Source of the DNA: Auriscalpium vulgare
Lineage: Eukaryota > Basidiomycota > Agaricomycetes > Russulales > Auriscalpiaceae
Direction: 5' to 3'
Length of the DNA: 64,000 nucleotides
Assembly: GCA_019915015.1 (NCBI GenBank)
Contig: JAHBBC010000025.1
Coordinates: 372,001-436,000, forward strand
The stretch's first letter is position 1. Every line of letters starts with the position of its first letter. Made by a program: the position numbers and the translations under genes. The notes under the pieces were generated by a model that was not told where the DNA came from, searched no databases, and was given only the letters and a program-made list of their open reading frames with translations. Shown piece after piece: positions 45,158 through 56,098 of this stretch.

Positions 45158-47010
45158 ATGCCTCCGCTCTTCAAAACGGTGAGCACTGATCGATGCATTT
45201 GTATTCCCGCGCTGACTGTCTGCTCATGTCTGCCCGTAGCTCCGCTCTCAGAAGCGGTATTCGCCGTACGCCCGCAGCCTGCTCAAGGATGCACTCGCTG
45301 CATACTCGGAGGCCGACTTCGACCTGGAAGCTGCCCTGCGGGCATCCATGGATGACTTCAACGCTGCTCTCCAGCAAGAACAGCAAGATGCTGCTCCATT
45401 GCCTGCGAATGCACCCGCCAGGCCCCCTTCCCCTTCGTTCAAGCAAGGCCAGCAAGGCGCTCATGCCAGCGCGCCGCCCGCCCACGCACCCGCCAGCGGC
45501 GCTTCCTGCCCTCAGCAGCCTCCAGCCCCCGACAACCATGCACCCCGAGCCCTGCCTCGCCCTTCCCCTGCAGAACGATGGCCGGGAGAGCGCACCCAGC
45601 ATGCCCGCGATCGAATCCGCCGCCTCAACAAACGGCGCAAGGCGGCGGCTGACGCTCCGCACGGGCTGCCGCCTGTCACTCCTCGAATTCAGGAGGCGTT
45701 CAAGAAGCAGCCCACTCTGTCCACTCCGTATAACGCCCTCAACTTTCCAGTGGCACGCGGAGCTCATATTGTGCAACGGGGCGTTCATCCCTCCGCTGAA
45801 CCGTTCGTCAACAAGAAGAAGCCATGGCTAAGCAAGGAGATCCCACTAGCAACATTTGTGGACGACCTCCGCTTTCAAGTCAAAAAATGGGACGGCAGGT
45901 GCGTGCATAGTGAGCTCGGCGAGCCCAGTGCGCTGATATCCCCTTGCTGTAGCCATTGCGAGTCCGTCTTGGATAGAAAGGGCCGCGTGCTGGCACAACT
46001 AGCTGCCCCGCCCCGCCGCGATGCATCTTGGGAGAGCGTCCCCCAGTCTGTGAGCGCAGAGATGCAGGATGTCGCCAAGGCCTGCCCCTTCTCCCCGGGA
46101 CAGCAAGCACACACCCGCGGGCGGTACCCCTTGCTGTCTGCAGGCTACATGCACGGCGGAGGACCAAAGGTGCGTGCGCAATCTACTCTTGTGGCATTGC
46201 TGGGCTCATTTATTCCACAGATGCCTTATAACATCTCGTACGACAACAGCGAGCAGGCGGCAGCAGCGCAGAGGCTTTTGAGCCACGAAGGGGTGCGGAG
46301 GCTCGCAGGGCTGGGCAGCGGTGCGTCGTTTGGTCGCCATCTTGTCTTCCACATAGCTAATTTTGCCCATGCCAGGCGTCTACCACACCTTCTCCAACAG
46401 CGCTTTTGAGCGCTGCGCGGGGGCGCTCGACGACGTTGTGGCTCACCAGCCATTCCTGAGGAAGCCCTTCGTCAACAGCATCTTTCCCGCAGTCACATTC
46501 AACTTTGGGCCGCGCGCACTCACCGTCCCTCACCGCGACTCCCAAAACGTGCCGTATGGCTGGTGCGCTGTGACCGCACTCGGCGACTTTGACTACCATC
46601 TCGGAGGACACCTTGTGCTGTGGGACCTGGCGCTGGTTATCGAGTTTCCGCCCGGCTCCACCATCCTCATCCCTTCCGCCCTCATAACCCACAGCAACGT
46701 GGCTATCCAGCCTGGCGAAACTCGGCAGTCCATGACGCAATGGTGTGCTGGGGCCCTGATGCGATGGCAGGTCTACGGCTGTCGCACCGAGAAGACTATG
46801 CGGAAGGAGGATCGCTCCCTCGCGGAATCGTTTGACGCCGCTGCTTCAACCAGCTGGGACACCGCTGCGGCTTATTTGCCCACCTGGAGCGGCGAGCTGC
46901 CGGAGTTTGTGCAGGGTTCGTCTTCCGATGGTGGGCCTTCGTCAGATGCACAGGAGGGCTCGAATGTCAACAACGAGGCCTCCGAGTCACCAGCTGGATC
47001 CTGTGCATAG
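45158..47010 (+). CDS. TET/JBP-family 2-oxoglutarate/Fe(II) dioxygenase
   Basis: Five exons, 45158-45178, 45240-45898, 45953-46169, 46221-46320 and 46376-47010, keep frame and give 543 residues. The C-terminal domain has the fungal TET/JBP signature: FNFGPRALTVPHRDSQN with the iron-binding H-x-D (about H385, D387), YGWCAVTALGDFDYHLGGHL, FPPGSTILIPSALITHSN with the distal His (about 438), and GETRQSMTQW with the Arg (about 449) that should bind 2-oxoglutarate. All four key residues are present. TET/JBP enzymes oxidise 5-methylcytosine or thymine in DNA. The N-terminal 200 residues are proline/glutamine-rich and disordered. The first exon encodes only M-P-P-L-F-K-T. The gene lies in a KDZ element, the known genomic partner of these genes in mushrooms, so it may protect the element from methylation-based silencing (inference). 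Confidence 0.85.
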
Positions 47011-47025
47011 GGATAGGGCGAGCGC

Positions 47026-48182
47026 TGATACGCCCCCAGCGCGGGTGGCTTCTGTTTTCGCATTTTTGGCACGTTCTATCGCCTCAACATCGACTATCGC
47101 AACACATCGCGCTCGCAGTTCCAGCCAAGACGCTAGCACACTTGTAGCAACACGGGCCTATACTCCTTGACGTCTCCATCGATTCTCTACCATCCAGGCC
47201 ACGCAGGATGATTGCACAAGTCCCCAAGTCATGTGTACACGCCCACCAAGTCACCAAGACGTTCTGAGCCAGCCATTAGCATTCTGTGCGCACGTCGCAA
47301 TGTCTCGCGCATACATCCACATGTTGCCCTCGCCTCCCACCTCGTTCCCAGAGCGTCCTAGCGTTGCGCAGCCCCTCGACACGTCACCCACAGGTCCCAG
47401 GGTCCGGTCTAGATGCAGTGTCTCAGAGCAATGTTCCGGTTTGATGGTTTCCGATACGTCGCGATCCGCATATCTCGGAGTTTCACATGGAGATAGCACA
47501 GCCTTGCTGTTCCGATACGTCGCGATGCTTGTTTCTGATTGGATACGCCTTCTAGAATGTCTCACTATCCCCATACTTACCAGATGACTCACAGTAGCCA
47601 CAGAGACATGTTTCCCGTGTATATCTGTTGGTAGCTAGGTCACTGAATATCAGACAACTTCTCCCCTCCAGAGTCAACGTCTCAAACCTTTGCAACATCG
47701 TTTTATCGCGTTCAACATCGACCTCGACCTTCAACTTCGCAGCGCCCAAGATTATAGCCTTCACCTTCGCAGAGCCCACGTTTACAAGCCTTCAACTTCG
47801 CAGAGCACATTGTTTTCACCTCGTCCAGCGTTATCGCGTTACGTCGCGACCTTCGTATCACCTTGTCCCCTTGTCCCCTCATCCTCGCCTTTGCTCCCCC
47901 ATCGTCTCAGCCCTCCAGCAAGGTATTCTCAAGCTCGCTACACATCGCAACGTCCTGTTCCGCACCAGCAGTGTCGACTTCCATCCCAGATCACCTTGTC
48001 CATCGTCCTATCGCCCTCCAAGTCACCTAGCGACTTCCCCCCAGCGTTCACGCCTCTCCCCGAGTCATCTGTAGGTCCTGGGACGCGCCCCCAACCTGTT
48101 ACTAGCACCGCTCGAGCCAGCAGGAGTTGGTTTTGTGGTTTGTTTTGCCATCTGACCGCCTGTGCGCCGAGATAGGTCATCA
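47026..48182 (+). repeat. 5' LTR (1157 bp)
   Basis: Begins TGATACGCCCCC, ends TAGGTCATCA. Same as 54741-55896 except for one extra C in the run near 48037-48044. It starts 15 bp after the dioxygenase stop codon. Confidence 0.95.
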
Positions 48183-48186
48183 TTTG

Positions 48187-48204
48187 TGGAGCCCACCGCG
48201 AGGG
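48187..48204 (+). promoter_or_regulatory. Probable primer-binding site
   Basis: TGGAGCCCACCGCGAGG starts a few bases after the LTR with the TGG expected opposite a tRNA CCA end. The tRNA was not identified. Confidence 0.5.
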
Positions 48205-48644
48205 GCACTACCAGGATTGCTTCAGATCACTCTCGTTCATCTTCCACACCCCCTACACATCGACATCGCTATCCTACTCGAGTCTCCTCCCTAGCCGCAG
48301 AACTTCGCGAATCGTTTGTCGTTTGGCCCCCCAGTCCAGGAGAACTCTTTTCCTCAGTCCCTAGTCCATTTGCGACACACAACAACCTTCCTTCCGACCT
48401 TCTCAGTGATATCAACCTCCTAGATCCATTAGAAGACTCTCCACCGTTTCCAGGAAGCTTCCCATCGTCGCCTCGCCCCTTGTTACATCCCGTCACATCG
48501 CGCACTCCGCCTTCGCCATCGCCCCAGCCTATTTCCACACCTCCAGCCATCACCAGTCGTCTTCCATCGCCCGCCGTTTATATCGCGAACCGTCGCACAC
48601 ACACCGTTCAAGTCCCTATCACCAATCCCCAACCTTTTATCGCG

Positions 48645-50843
48645 ATGACTACGCTTATGCCAGCTCGTGGTGATCGCACCGCCCCTATATTTACCCCAGA
48701 ACAGCCTCGTTCAATCCGCAGGTTCTTTGCAGACCTTGAAATCCTATTCCTTCGTTGCTCAATCACCAAGGATGAAGAGAAGAAGACTTGGGCACAGAGT
48801 TATGTCCCTATCGAAGTAGCCGATCTTTTCGACGCCATGACAGAGTTCACCGACGCCTCCAAGTCATACAAAGAGTTCAAGGAAGCTGTCGCGAAGCTCT
48901 ACCCAGGTGCTAGCGAAGACAAAGCATATTCAGTTGCAGACCTTGAGCACCTCGTCGCGGAACGTCGCGCCAACGGAATCTCGACACTGGAAGAGTTCGC
49001 AACATTCCATCGCGACTTCTTGACGCTCTCCAGCTATCTTATCAAGCACAAGCGCCTCTCAGACCTCCAGCAACAACGAGAATTTGTTCGAGGCATCCCA
49101 GCTGAGCTTTGGCAGCGTGTCCATGCTCGCCTTCAGATCAAATTGCCAGACCAGGAGCCAGAAGACCCCTATCTTGTTTCTGACGTCAAGGACGCAACGA
49201 AATATGTTCTACATGGCACAGCAGCCTCTTCCTTTCGCAACGACGCCGCTTTAGCACCCAGCTCATCGTTAACGCCAGCCCCAGCGATCAAGACAGAAGA
49301 ACTCCTTGTCACCCTCGTTCGTTCGCTCACCCAAGCAATTCAAGGCAATAGCGCAGTCCCAGCAGCCTTGTCCACGCCCACACCTGCTCCAGTTGACACC
49401 ATTCGCTCAGAGAATCGTTGCCTATATGATGGCGCTCCAGATCATCACATCGCGAACTGTCCTGCAGTCGAAGAAGACATCCGCACTGGCTACGTCAAGC
49501 GAAACCATGAAGGACGAGTCATACTACCTGGTGGAGGATTTGTTCCTCGCTTTATTACAGGCAACACCCTTCGTGATCGCATGATGGAGTGGCATCGACG
49601 CAACCCAGGCCAGCGCGCACAAGCCCAGATGATGCTCGCAGTTGAGCCGCTCTCGACGTTCACGCTTTCCGCGACAGATCGCATCGCCGCACTTGAAGCT
49701 GAGCTAGCAGCACTGAAAGGCCCACAGGCTCGCGATTCGTTCAAGTTGGTCTTCGACGGCGTAGAAGTGCCCCCTCGTCGAACCGCGAACGTGAAGCCGA
49801 CTCAAGATGCCCCACCAGTTCAAGCTCCAGCTCCAGCGCAAGCTCCCGCTCCTAGTCCAGCACAGTCATCAGCACCTCGCACACCTTCGCACCCCTTCGC
49901 CAAAGCTCGTGACGCTACTTCCGCCCCAGTCAAGCAGACACGCTTTGTCCCTGCAGACCCGCCCAGGCCTTTGAATGCGCGAGACACCGCTTACAAGACA
50001 AATGCTCCAGTCCACAAGACAGAGATAGCAGACACAGTGTTTGCTCGCTCGATGAAAGCGAACTCGATCACGCTCACACCTGAGGAACTCCTTTCACTCT
50101 CGCCAGAGGTCCGCGCGAAGTATCGCGATGTTGTCACACCTCGTCGTGCAGTCAATGAGCAAGTCATTTCCAGTTTCCCCACTGTCGAAGAGGTCCCAGA
50201 AGACATAGTCTCGCCCGCCGCGGCAATTGCCGAAGCTGAAGCCAAGACGTTTGCAAACTATGTCCCTGCCCCTCGTGTTATCGCGCCAGATCGCAATAAC
50301 CCTCCGCCCGGCGTCCTAGTCATTGATGATCCATATGAGACGTACCTGATGGACTTAGCCCCTGAAGAAGAGCCTAAAGTCTTGACTGTCGCCCGCGAAT
50401 CACATGCGCTCCGCTCCATCGACGCTATCATTGACAACAAAGACACAGTTGAATGCCTTTTGGATCCCGGGTCACAGATTATCTCGATGTCAGAAGAGAT
50501 TTGTCACCATCTTGGCCTTGCATACGACCCTTCGATCCGCATTCGTGTTCAGAGTGCCAACACACACTATGACAGCTCGCTTGGATTAGCTCGCAACGTC
50601 CCCGTCAAGATCGCGAATATTACCATCTACTTGCAGATCCACGTCATTCGCAACGTCGCGTACGACATTCTACTTGGACGCCCCTTCGACGTTATCACAG
50701 AGAGTGTTGTGCGCAACTTCAAGAACGAAGACCAGACTGTTACGCTTCGCAATCCCAACTCGACAGCTGTTGTCACAGTGCCTACGTTCCCTAGAGGGCA
50801 TCATCGGTTTCGAGTCTCACAGGAGACAACTTTCGCTGCTTGA
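48645..50843 (+). CDS. Gag-protease polyprotein of the gypsy element
   Basis: The frame is open from inside the LTR; the first ATG in it is at 48645 (M-T-T-L-M-P-A-R-G), 732 residues. A retroviral-type gag region is followed by a reduced zinc knuckle (RCLYDGAPDHHIANC, lacking the second Cys of C-x2-C) and a protease domain with ECLLDPGSQ, where the active site reads D-P-G-S instead of D-S/T-G, and the closing motif ILLGRPF. Pol follows in the +1 frame, overlapping the end. Confidence 0.85.
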   Translation: MTTLMPARGDRTAPIFTPEQPRSIRRFFADLEILFLRCSITKDEEKKTWAQSYVPIEVADLFDAMTEFTDASKSYKEFKEAVAKLYPGASEDKAYSVADLEHLVAERRANGISTLEEFATFHRDFLTLSSYLIKHKRLSDLQQQREFVRGIPAELWQRVHARLQIKLPDQEPEDPYLVSDVKDATKYVLHGTAASSFRNDAALAPSSSLTPAPAIKTEELLVTLVRSLTQAIQGNSAVPAALSTPTPAPVDTIRSENRCLYDGAPDHHIANCPAVEEDIRTGYVKRNHEGRVILPGGGFVPRFITGNTLRDRMMEWHRRNPGQRAQAQMMLAVEPLSTFTLSATDRIAALEAELAALKGPQARDSFKLVFDGVEVPPRRTANVKPTQDAPPVQAPAPAQAPAPSPAQSSAPRTPSHPFAKARDATSAPVKQTRFVPADPPRPLNARDTAYKTNAPVHKTEIADTVFARSMKANSITLTPEELLSLSPEVRAKYRDVVTPRRAVNEQVISSFPTVEEVPEDIVSPAAAIAEAEAKTFANYVPAPRVIAPDRNNPPPGVLVIDDPYETYLMDLAPEEEPKVLTVARESHALRSIDAIIDNKDTVECLLDPGSQIISMSEEICHHLGLAYDPSIRIRVQSANTHYDSSLGLARNVPVKIANITIYLQIHVIRNVAYDILLGRPFDVITESVVRNFKNEDQTVTLRNPNSTAVVTVPTFPRGHHRFRVSQETTFAA

Positions 50844-53800
50844 TTATCTAGAAGATGGTGAAGAAGTCGCCCTCATCTTGGAAGGCGACGGCGCGAGTGT
50901 TCGCGCACTTGCTTATACCCCTCTTGACCCTTCAGACGAATCCTCGCTCCAGTTTGCTTATTTAACCGCCTCCGACGCTCGTTCTTTGCTTCCCAACCAC
51001 GCCGCTCCAGCAGCTTTTACAGTTTTGACTTCAACGTTCGCTCCAAATCCCGCCTCAACGCAATCCACACTCTTTTCTACCTTTGCCTCAGACCTTCGTC
51101 CATTGCCTTTGCCAGAGAATCAGATACCCCCAGTTCGCGAAACGTTTGCGAAGCGCAAGTACAAGCCCGTTGCCCAGAAAGTCAAGCCTGTGCTAGGCTC
51201 AGTCCCAGAACAGTTCCGCATAGTTCGCAACATACAGGGAGATCCCCTTGCATCGCTCCCTATGCTCCCTACGCATCCCCCGCCCTTTGTACCCACCGGA
51301 CGCTACACGCAAGAACGCAAAGACACTGTTGATAGCCAAGAGTGCTACAATTTCCTTCAGCCAGCCGAACGAGACCTATTGCACCACGTCATTTCAGTTC
51401 ACAACGACGCTTTCGCTTGGAATGACTCAGAGCGAGGCAGTTTCAAGCGCGAGTTCTTTCCTCCAGTCCAAATCCCTGTCGTTCCGCATACACCTTGGGT
51501 ACAGCGCAATATTCCGATCCCACCAGGTCTTTACAAAGAAGTCACAGACCTCATTCGTCGCAAGATTCATGCAGGCACATATGAAGACTCGAATTCATCG
51601 TATCGTTCGCGTTGGTTCTGCGTCGCGAAGAAAGATGGCAAGTCGCTACGCATTGTTCACAGTCTTGAGCCCCTCAACGCCGTCACTATCGCACATTCCG
51701 GAGTCACACCCACGCCAGAGCACCTTGCAGAACAGTTCGGAGGCCGCGCATGCGGTGGAATACTCGATCTCTACGTTGGCTATGACGAACGCCTCATTGA
51801 CGAACACTCGCGAGATCTCACTACGTTCCAGACGCCCTTTGGAGCCAAGCGCCTTGTCACCCTACCCATGGGATGGACGAACTCAGTTCCTATCTTCCAT
51901 GACGACGTCACGTACATCCTCCAGCCTGAGATACCAGCGATTACAGTCCCCTACATCGACGATGTCCCACTCAAAGGTCCCGCATCCGAGTATCTTGACG
52001 AATATGGCAAGCCCGAGCACATCGCGAACAATCGCAACATCCGCCGTTTTGTCTGGGAGCACTTCCAGAATGTCAACCGTATCTTGCAGCGCATGAAGTA
52101 TTGTGGTGGCACATTCTCTGGCACCAAGTCTATCATTATCAGTCGCGAGTTCACCGTTCTTGGCCATCGTTGCACCCCAGAAGGTCGACGTCCTGACGAG
52201 TCCACTGTCTCAGTTATCCGCAACTGGGGCCCCTGCAAAGATGTCTCTGACGTTCGTGCATTCCTTGGTACCATTGGAGTCTGCCGCATTTTCATCGACT
52301 CGTTCGCGAAACGTGCCCACGTCTTGACACAGCTTACTCGCAAAGGTGTCCCATTCGAGTTCGGACCAGAACATATTGCCGCTCAAGAAGACCTTAAAGT
52401 AGCCTTGCTCGCCTCGCCAGCGCTCCGTGCCATCAACTATGAATCACCCGACCCAGTTGTCTTAGCTGTTGACTCCTCGTACATTGCAATAGGCTATATC
52501 TTAGCGCAAGACGTCGCGACCCCCAAGAAGACGCTCCGCTATATCAATCGCTTTGGTTCTATCACGCTCAACGACCGCGAACGACGCTTCTCCCAGCCTA
52601 AGCTTGAGATTTACGGCCTTTTCCGTGCACTACGCACACTCCGCATCTATCTACTTGGCGTTCGCAACCTAGTTGTTGAAGTAGACGCTAGCGCTATCAA
52701 AGGAATGCTCAAGAACCCGGATCTCGTCCCTAGTGCAAGTATCAATCGATGGATTCTAGGCATCCTCATCTTCCATTTCAAGCTTCGCCACGTTCCAGGG
52801 GTTCGCCATGGACCAGACGGGCTTTCGCGACATAGACAAGAAGGTGAAGATACCCCAGCAGAGACAGAACAAGATGACAGTTATGACGATTGGCTTGATA
52901 ACATGCATGGATTCCTTCACATTGTCTACCCTTCGCCTTCTGCGTTTCGTTCCCACATCCTAGCTGTGCCCACCCACCCTCCCTGCTTCGCGACCTATGC
53001 CCTGACCGAGGACGGTCAAGACTTCAGTAAGGAGGAGGAGGAGCCCAAGCTCTGTTATGACGATGTGCCACGTTCCGACTCAGCTAGAACCCACGACCTT
53101 CGCATTCAAGCAGTCCACAATTGGTTAAGGAAACCAGAACGCCCAGAAGACTTGTCAGATTCTGAGTTCGCGACCTTTGTCCGCTATGCGACGCGCTTCT
53201 TTATCGACAAGACAAGACTTTGGCGACGCAGTCTTGATGGCGCACACAAGCTTGTGATACAACCAGCTCAACGACTTCAAGTTCTTGCAGAATGTCATGA
53301 TCGTGTTGGACATCGCGGAGTTTTTGCTACAAGATCGCTTATTCAAGAACGTTTTTGGTGGCCAGCTTCCGAAGCGGATGCCATGTGGTATGTCCGCAGC
53401 TGTCTCATCTGTCAGCAGCGTCAGAAGCGTCAAGTTCTCATCCCCCCGGTTGTTGCGACACCCGCTGCGCTCTTCGCGAAGATCTACGTTGACACAATGC
53501 ATATGCCAGTCTCTAACGGCTTTCGCTATATTGTTCAAGGACGCTGTTCACTCACCCAGTACCCCGAGTTTCGACTCCTACGCCGTGAGACAGCCAAGGC
53601 CATTGCAGATTGGGTCTTTGAAGATATCCTTTGTCGTTGGGGTTCATTAAGCGAAATCGTCACAGACAACGGAGGCCCATTTGTCAAGGCACTTGACTAT
53701 CTGTCCAAGAAGTACAACATTCGCCATATTCGCATCAGTGGTTACAATTCGCGAGCCAACGGCATCGTTGAGCGTGCACACTTTGACGTTCGTCAAGCAT

Positions 53801-54492
53801 TGTTCAAGGCCTGCGATGGAGAACAGAGTCGCTGGTCTATGTCTGCGCACACAGTCTTTTGGTCCGAGCGCCTTACTACAAGACGCCGCATGGGTTGCTC
53901 GCCCTACTTTGCAGTCACAGGTTGTCATCCGCTCATTCCCCTTGACATATCCGAAGCAACGTACCTCTTGCCGCCGCCCACGTCCATTCTTTCGACCACA
54001 GACCTCATTGCACGACGCGCCATAGCCCTCCAGAAGCGACACGAGCACATTTCACACCTGCGTTCCAAGGTTTTTGCACATCGTCTAGCAGCAGCAGAGC
54101 GCTTTGAGCGTGACCACGCAGCGACCATTCGCGACTTTGATTTCAAGCGTGGAGACCTTGTATTGATCCGCCACACCGCTATCGAGAAGTCGCTAAACCG
54201 CAAGATGCGCCCTCGCTATCTAGGCCCCCTTGTTGTTGTATCGCGAAACCGCGGAGGCGCCTACCTTGTTGCAGAACTAGATGGTTCCGTCTTTGATCGA
54301 CCCATTGCCGCCTTCAGAGTCATCCCCTTCTTTGCGCGAAAGCGAATTGAAGTGGACTTAGATGCCATTGATATTGACACTACTCGACTTCGCGAACTAG
54401 AAGCTTCCCAGTCCTTAGGAGACGATGACAGCTTAGAAGACATGCCAATAGCCGATGAAGACGACATGGATGGTCCCCCAGATGGCTCCTGA
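50674..54492 (+). CDS. Pol polyprotein: reverse transcriptase, RNase H, integrase
   Basis: Open frame of 1272 codons in +1 relative to gag, with no ATG near its start, so expression by +1 frameshifting in the overlap 50674-50843 is likely. RT: FCVAKKDGKSLRIV, FQTPFGAKRLVTLPMGWTN, catalytic PYIDDV. RNase H: VLAVDSSYIAIGY, LVVEVDASAIKG. Integrase: zinc site H-x3-H with CLICQQ, then DDE residues in KIYVDTMHM, VTDNGGPF and NGIVERAHF, and a C-terminal GPY-like module (RYLGPLVVV). No stop or frameshift, so the element may be active. Confidence 0.9.
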   Translation: MDAPSTLSQRVLCATSRTKTRLLRFAIPTRQLLSQCLRSLEGIIGFESHRRQLSLLDYLEDGEEVALILEGDGASVRALAYTPLDPSDESSLQFAYLTASDARSLLPNHAAPAAFTVLTSTFAPNPASTQSTLFSTFASDLRPLPLPENQIPPVRETFAKRKYKPVAQKVKPVLGSVPEQFRIVRNIQGDPLASLPMLPTHPPPFVPTGRYTQERKDTVDSQECYNFLQPAERDLLHHVISVHNDAFAWNDSERGSFKREFFPPVQIPVVPHTPWVQRNIPIPPGLYKEVTDLIRRKIHAGTYEDSNSSYRSRWFCVAKKDGKSLRIVHSLEPLNAVTIAHSGVTPTPEHLAEQFGGRACGGILDLYVGYDERLIDEHSRDLTTFQTPFGAKRLVTLPMGWTNSVPIFHDDVTYILQPEIPAITVPYIDDVPLKGPASEYLDEYGKPEHIANNRNIRRFVWEHFQNVNRILQRMKYCGGTFSGTKSIIISREFTVLGHRCTPEGRRPDESTVSVIRNWGPCKDVSDVRAFLGTIGVCRIFIDSFAKRAHVLTQLTRKGVPFEFGPEHIAAQEDLKVALLASPALRAINYESPDPVVLAVDSSYIAIGYILAQDVATPKKTLRYINRFGSITLNDRERRFSQPKLEIYGLFRALRTLRIYLLGVRNLVVEVDASAIKGMLKNPDLVPSASINRWILGILIFHFKLRHVPGVRHGPDGLSRHRQEGEDTPAETEQDDSYDDWLDNMHGFLHIVYPSPSAFRSHILAVPTHPPCFATYALTEDGQDFSKEEEEPKLCYDDVPRSDSARTHDLRIQAVHNWLRKPERPEDLSDSEFATFVRYATRFFIDKTRLWRRSLDGAHKLVIQPAQRLQVLAECHDRVGHRGVFATRSLIQERFWWPASEADAMWYVRSCLICQQRQKRQVLIPPVVATPAALFAKIYVDTMHMPVSNGFRYIVQGRCSLTQYPEFRLLRRETAKAIADWVFEDILCRWGSLSEIVTDNGGPFVKALDYLSKKYNIRHIRISGYNSRANGIVERAHFDVRQALFKACDGEQSRWSMSAHTVFWSERLTTRRRMGCSPYFAVTGCHPLIPLDISEATYLLPPPTSILSTTDLIARRAIALQKRHEHISHLRSKVFAHRLAAAERFERDHAATIRDFDFKRGDLVLIRHTAIEKSLNRKMRPRYLGPLVVVSRNRGGAYLVAELDGSVFDRPIAAFRVIPFFARKRIEVDLDAIDIDTTRLRELEASQSLGDDDSLEDMPIADEDDMDGPPDGS

Positions 54493-54727
54493 CTCCTTTG
54501 TTTTGTTTCTCTTTCCAGCATGCTACGCATGGTTTCCCTTGTGTTTGTTTAAGTTTTGTTTCCCTTTTGCCCATGCCATTTACAGAGACCAAGAAGGGAC
54601 ATTCAAGTTCGCTATATGCTTCACTCTTCCATTTCTGTATCCTTCCGTTCCCACCCACCGCAGCCCCCAGCACTCCTTTGCCGACCCGTATTCAACGCAC
54701 GCGCTGACCGAGGACGGTCAGATCTTC

Positions 54728-54740
54728 AGTAAGGAGGAGG
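54728..54740 (+). promoter_or_regulatory. Polypurine tract
   Basis: AGTAAGGAGGAGG ends exactly at the TG of the 3' LTR, the expected plus-strand primer site. Confidence 0.85.
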
Positions 54741-55896
54741 TGATACGCCCCCAGCGCGGGTGGCTTCTGTTTTCGCATTTTTGGCACGTTCTATCGCCTC
54801 AACATCGACTATCGCAACACATCGCGCTCGCAGTTCCAGCCAAGACGCTAGCACACTTGTAGCAACACGGGCCTATACTCCTTGACGTCTCCATCGATTC
54901 TCTACCATCCAGGCCACGCAGGATGATTGCACAAGTCCCCAAGTCATGTGTACACGCCCACCAAGTCACCAAGACGTTCTGAGCCAGCCATTAGCATTCT
55001 GTGCGCACGTCGCAATGTCTCGCGCATACATCCACATGTTGCCCTCGCCTCCCACCTCGTTCCCAGAGCGTCCTAGCGTTGCGCAGCCCCTCGACACGTC
55101 ACCCACAGGTCCCAGGGTCCGGTCTAGATGCAGTGTCTCAGAGCAATGTTCCGGTTTGATGGTTTCCGATACGTCGCGATCCGCATATCTCGGAGTTTCA
55201 CATGGAGATAGCACAGCCTTGCTGTTCCGATACGTCGCGATGCTTGTTTCTGATTGGATACGCCTTCTAGAATGTCTCACTATCCCCATACTTACCAGAT
55301 GACTCACAGTAGCCACAGAGACATGTTTCCCGTGTATATCTGTTGGTAGCTAGGTCACTGAATATCAGACAACTTCTCCCCTCCAGAGTCAACGTCTCAA
55401 ACCTTTGCAACATCGTTTTATCGCGTTCAACATCGACCTCGACCTTCAACTTCGCAGCGCCCAAGATTATAGCCTTCACCTTCGCAGAGCCCACGTTTAC
55501 AAGCCTTCAACTTCGCAGAGCACATTGTTTTCACCTCGTCCAGCGTTATCGCGTTACGTCGCGACCTTCGTATCACCTTGTCCCCTTGTCCCCTCATCCT
55601 CGCCTTTGCTCCCCCATCGTCTCAGCCCTCCAGCAAGGTATTCTCAAGCTCGCTACACATCGCAACGTCCTGTTCCGCACCAGCAGTGTCGACTTCCATC
55701 CCAGATCACCTTGTCCATCGTCCTATCGCCCTCCAAGTCACCTAGCGACTTCCCCCAGCGTTCACGCCTCTCCCCGAGTCATCTGTAGGTCCTGGGACGC
55801 GCCCCCAACCTGTTACTAGCACCGCTCGAGCCAGCAGGAGTTGGTTTTGTGGTTTGTTTTGCCATCTGACCGCCTGTGCGCCGAGATAGGTCATCA
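54741..55896 (+). repeat. 3' LTR (1156 bp)
   Basis: Partner of 47026-48182; followed by GCGC, which matches the four bases before the 5' LTR. Confidence 0.95.
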
Positions 55897-56098
55897 GCGC
55901 AGTGCATATCAATTAGCTACCTGCTATTTAGTTTATACCCCAAATTGCAAAATGGAACGGCCAACGCTTTGTCGAGCAAGATGGGATACGATACTTTTTG
56001 CCTGAGACACCAAACAGAGACGGGCCGCGTCGCCGAGCCCGCGACGCACTACTTGCTGCCTCCTACGCTTTCCGTCATTCCTACACTTTGTTTCCGTT

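Larger units (their letters stand above)
47026..55896 (+). mobile_element. Full-length Ty3/gypsy LTR retrotransposon nested in the KDZ element
   Basis: 8,871 bp, LTRs TG...CA, flanked by GCGC on both sides (a 4-bp match of the target duplication). Order inside: 5' LTR, primer-binding site, gag-protease frame, pol (RT, RNase H, integrase), polypurine tract, 3' LTR. The integrase-after-RNase H order identifies Ty3/gypsy. Both reading frames are open throughout and I could find only one length difference between the LTRs (a C run), so insertion is very recent. Confidence 0.95.

Noticed and set aside
47231..48175. Open frames within the LTRs (repeated at 54946-55819)
   Set aside because: They are identical in both LTRs, lack domains and are explained by LTR sequence.
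48162..48644. N-terminal extension of gag into the LTR
   Set aside because: The frame is open but starts at GTG inside the LTR; the first ATG is at 48645.
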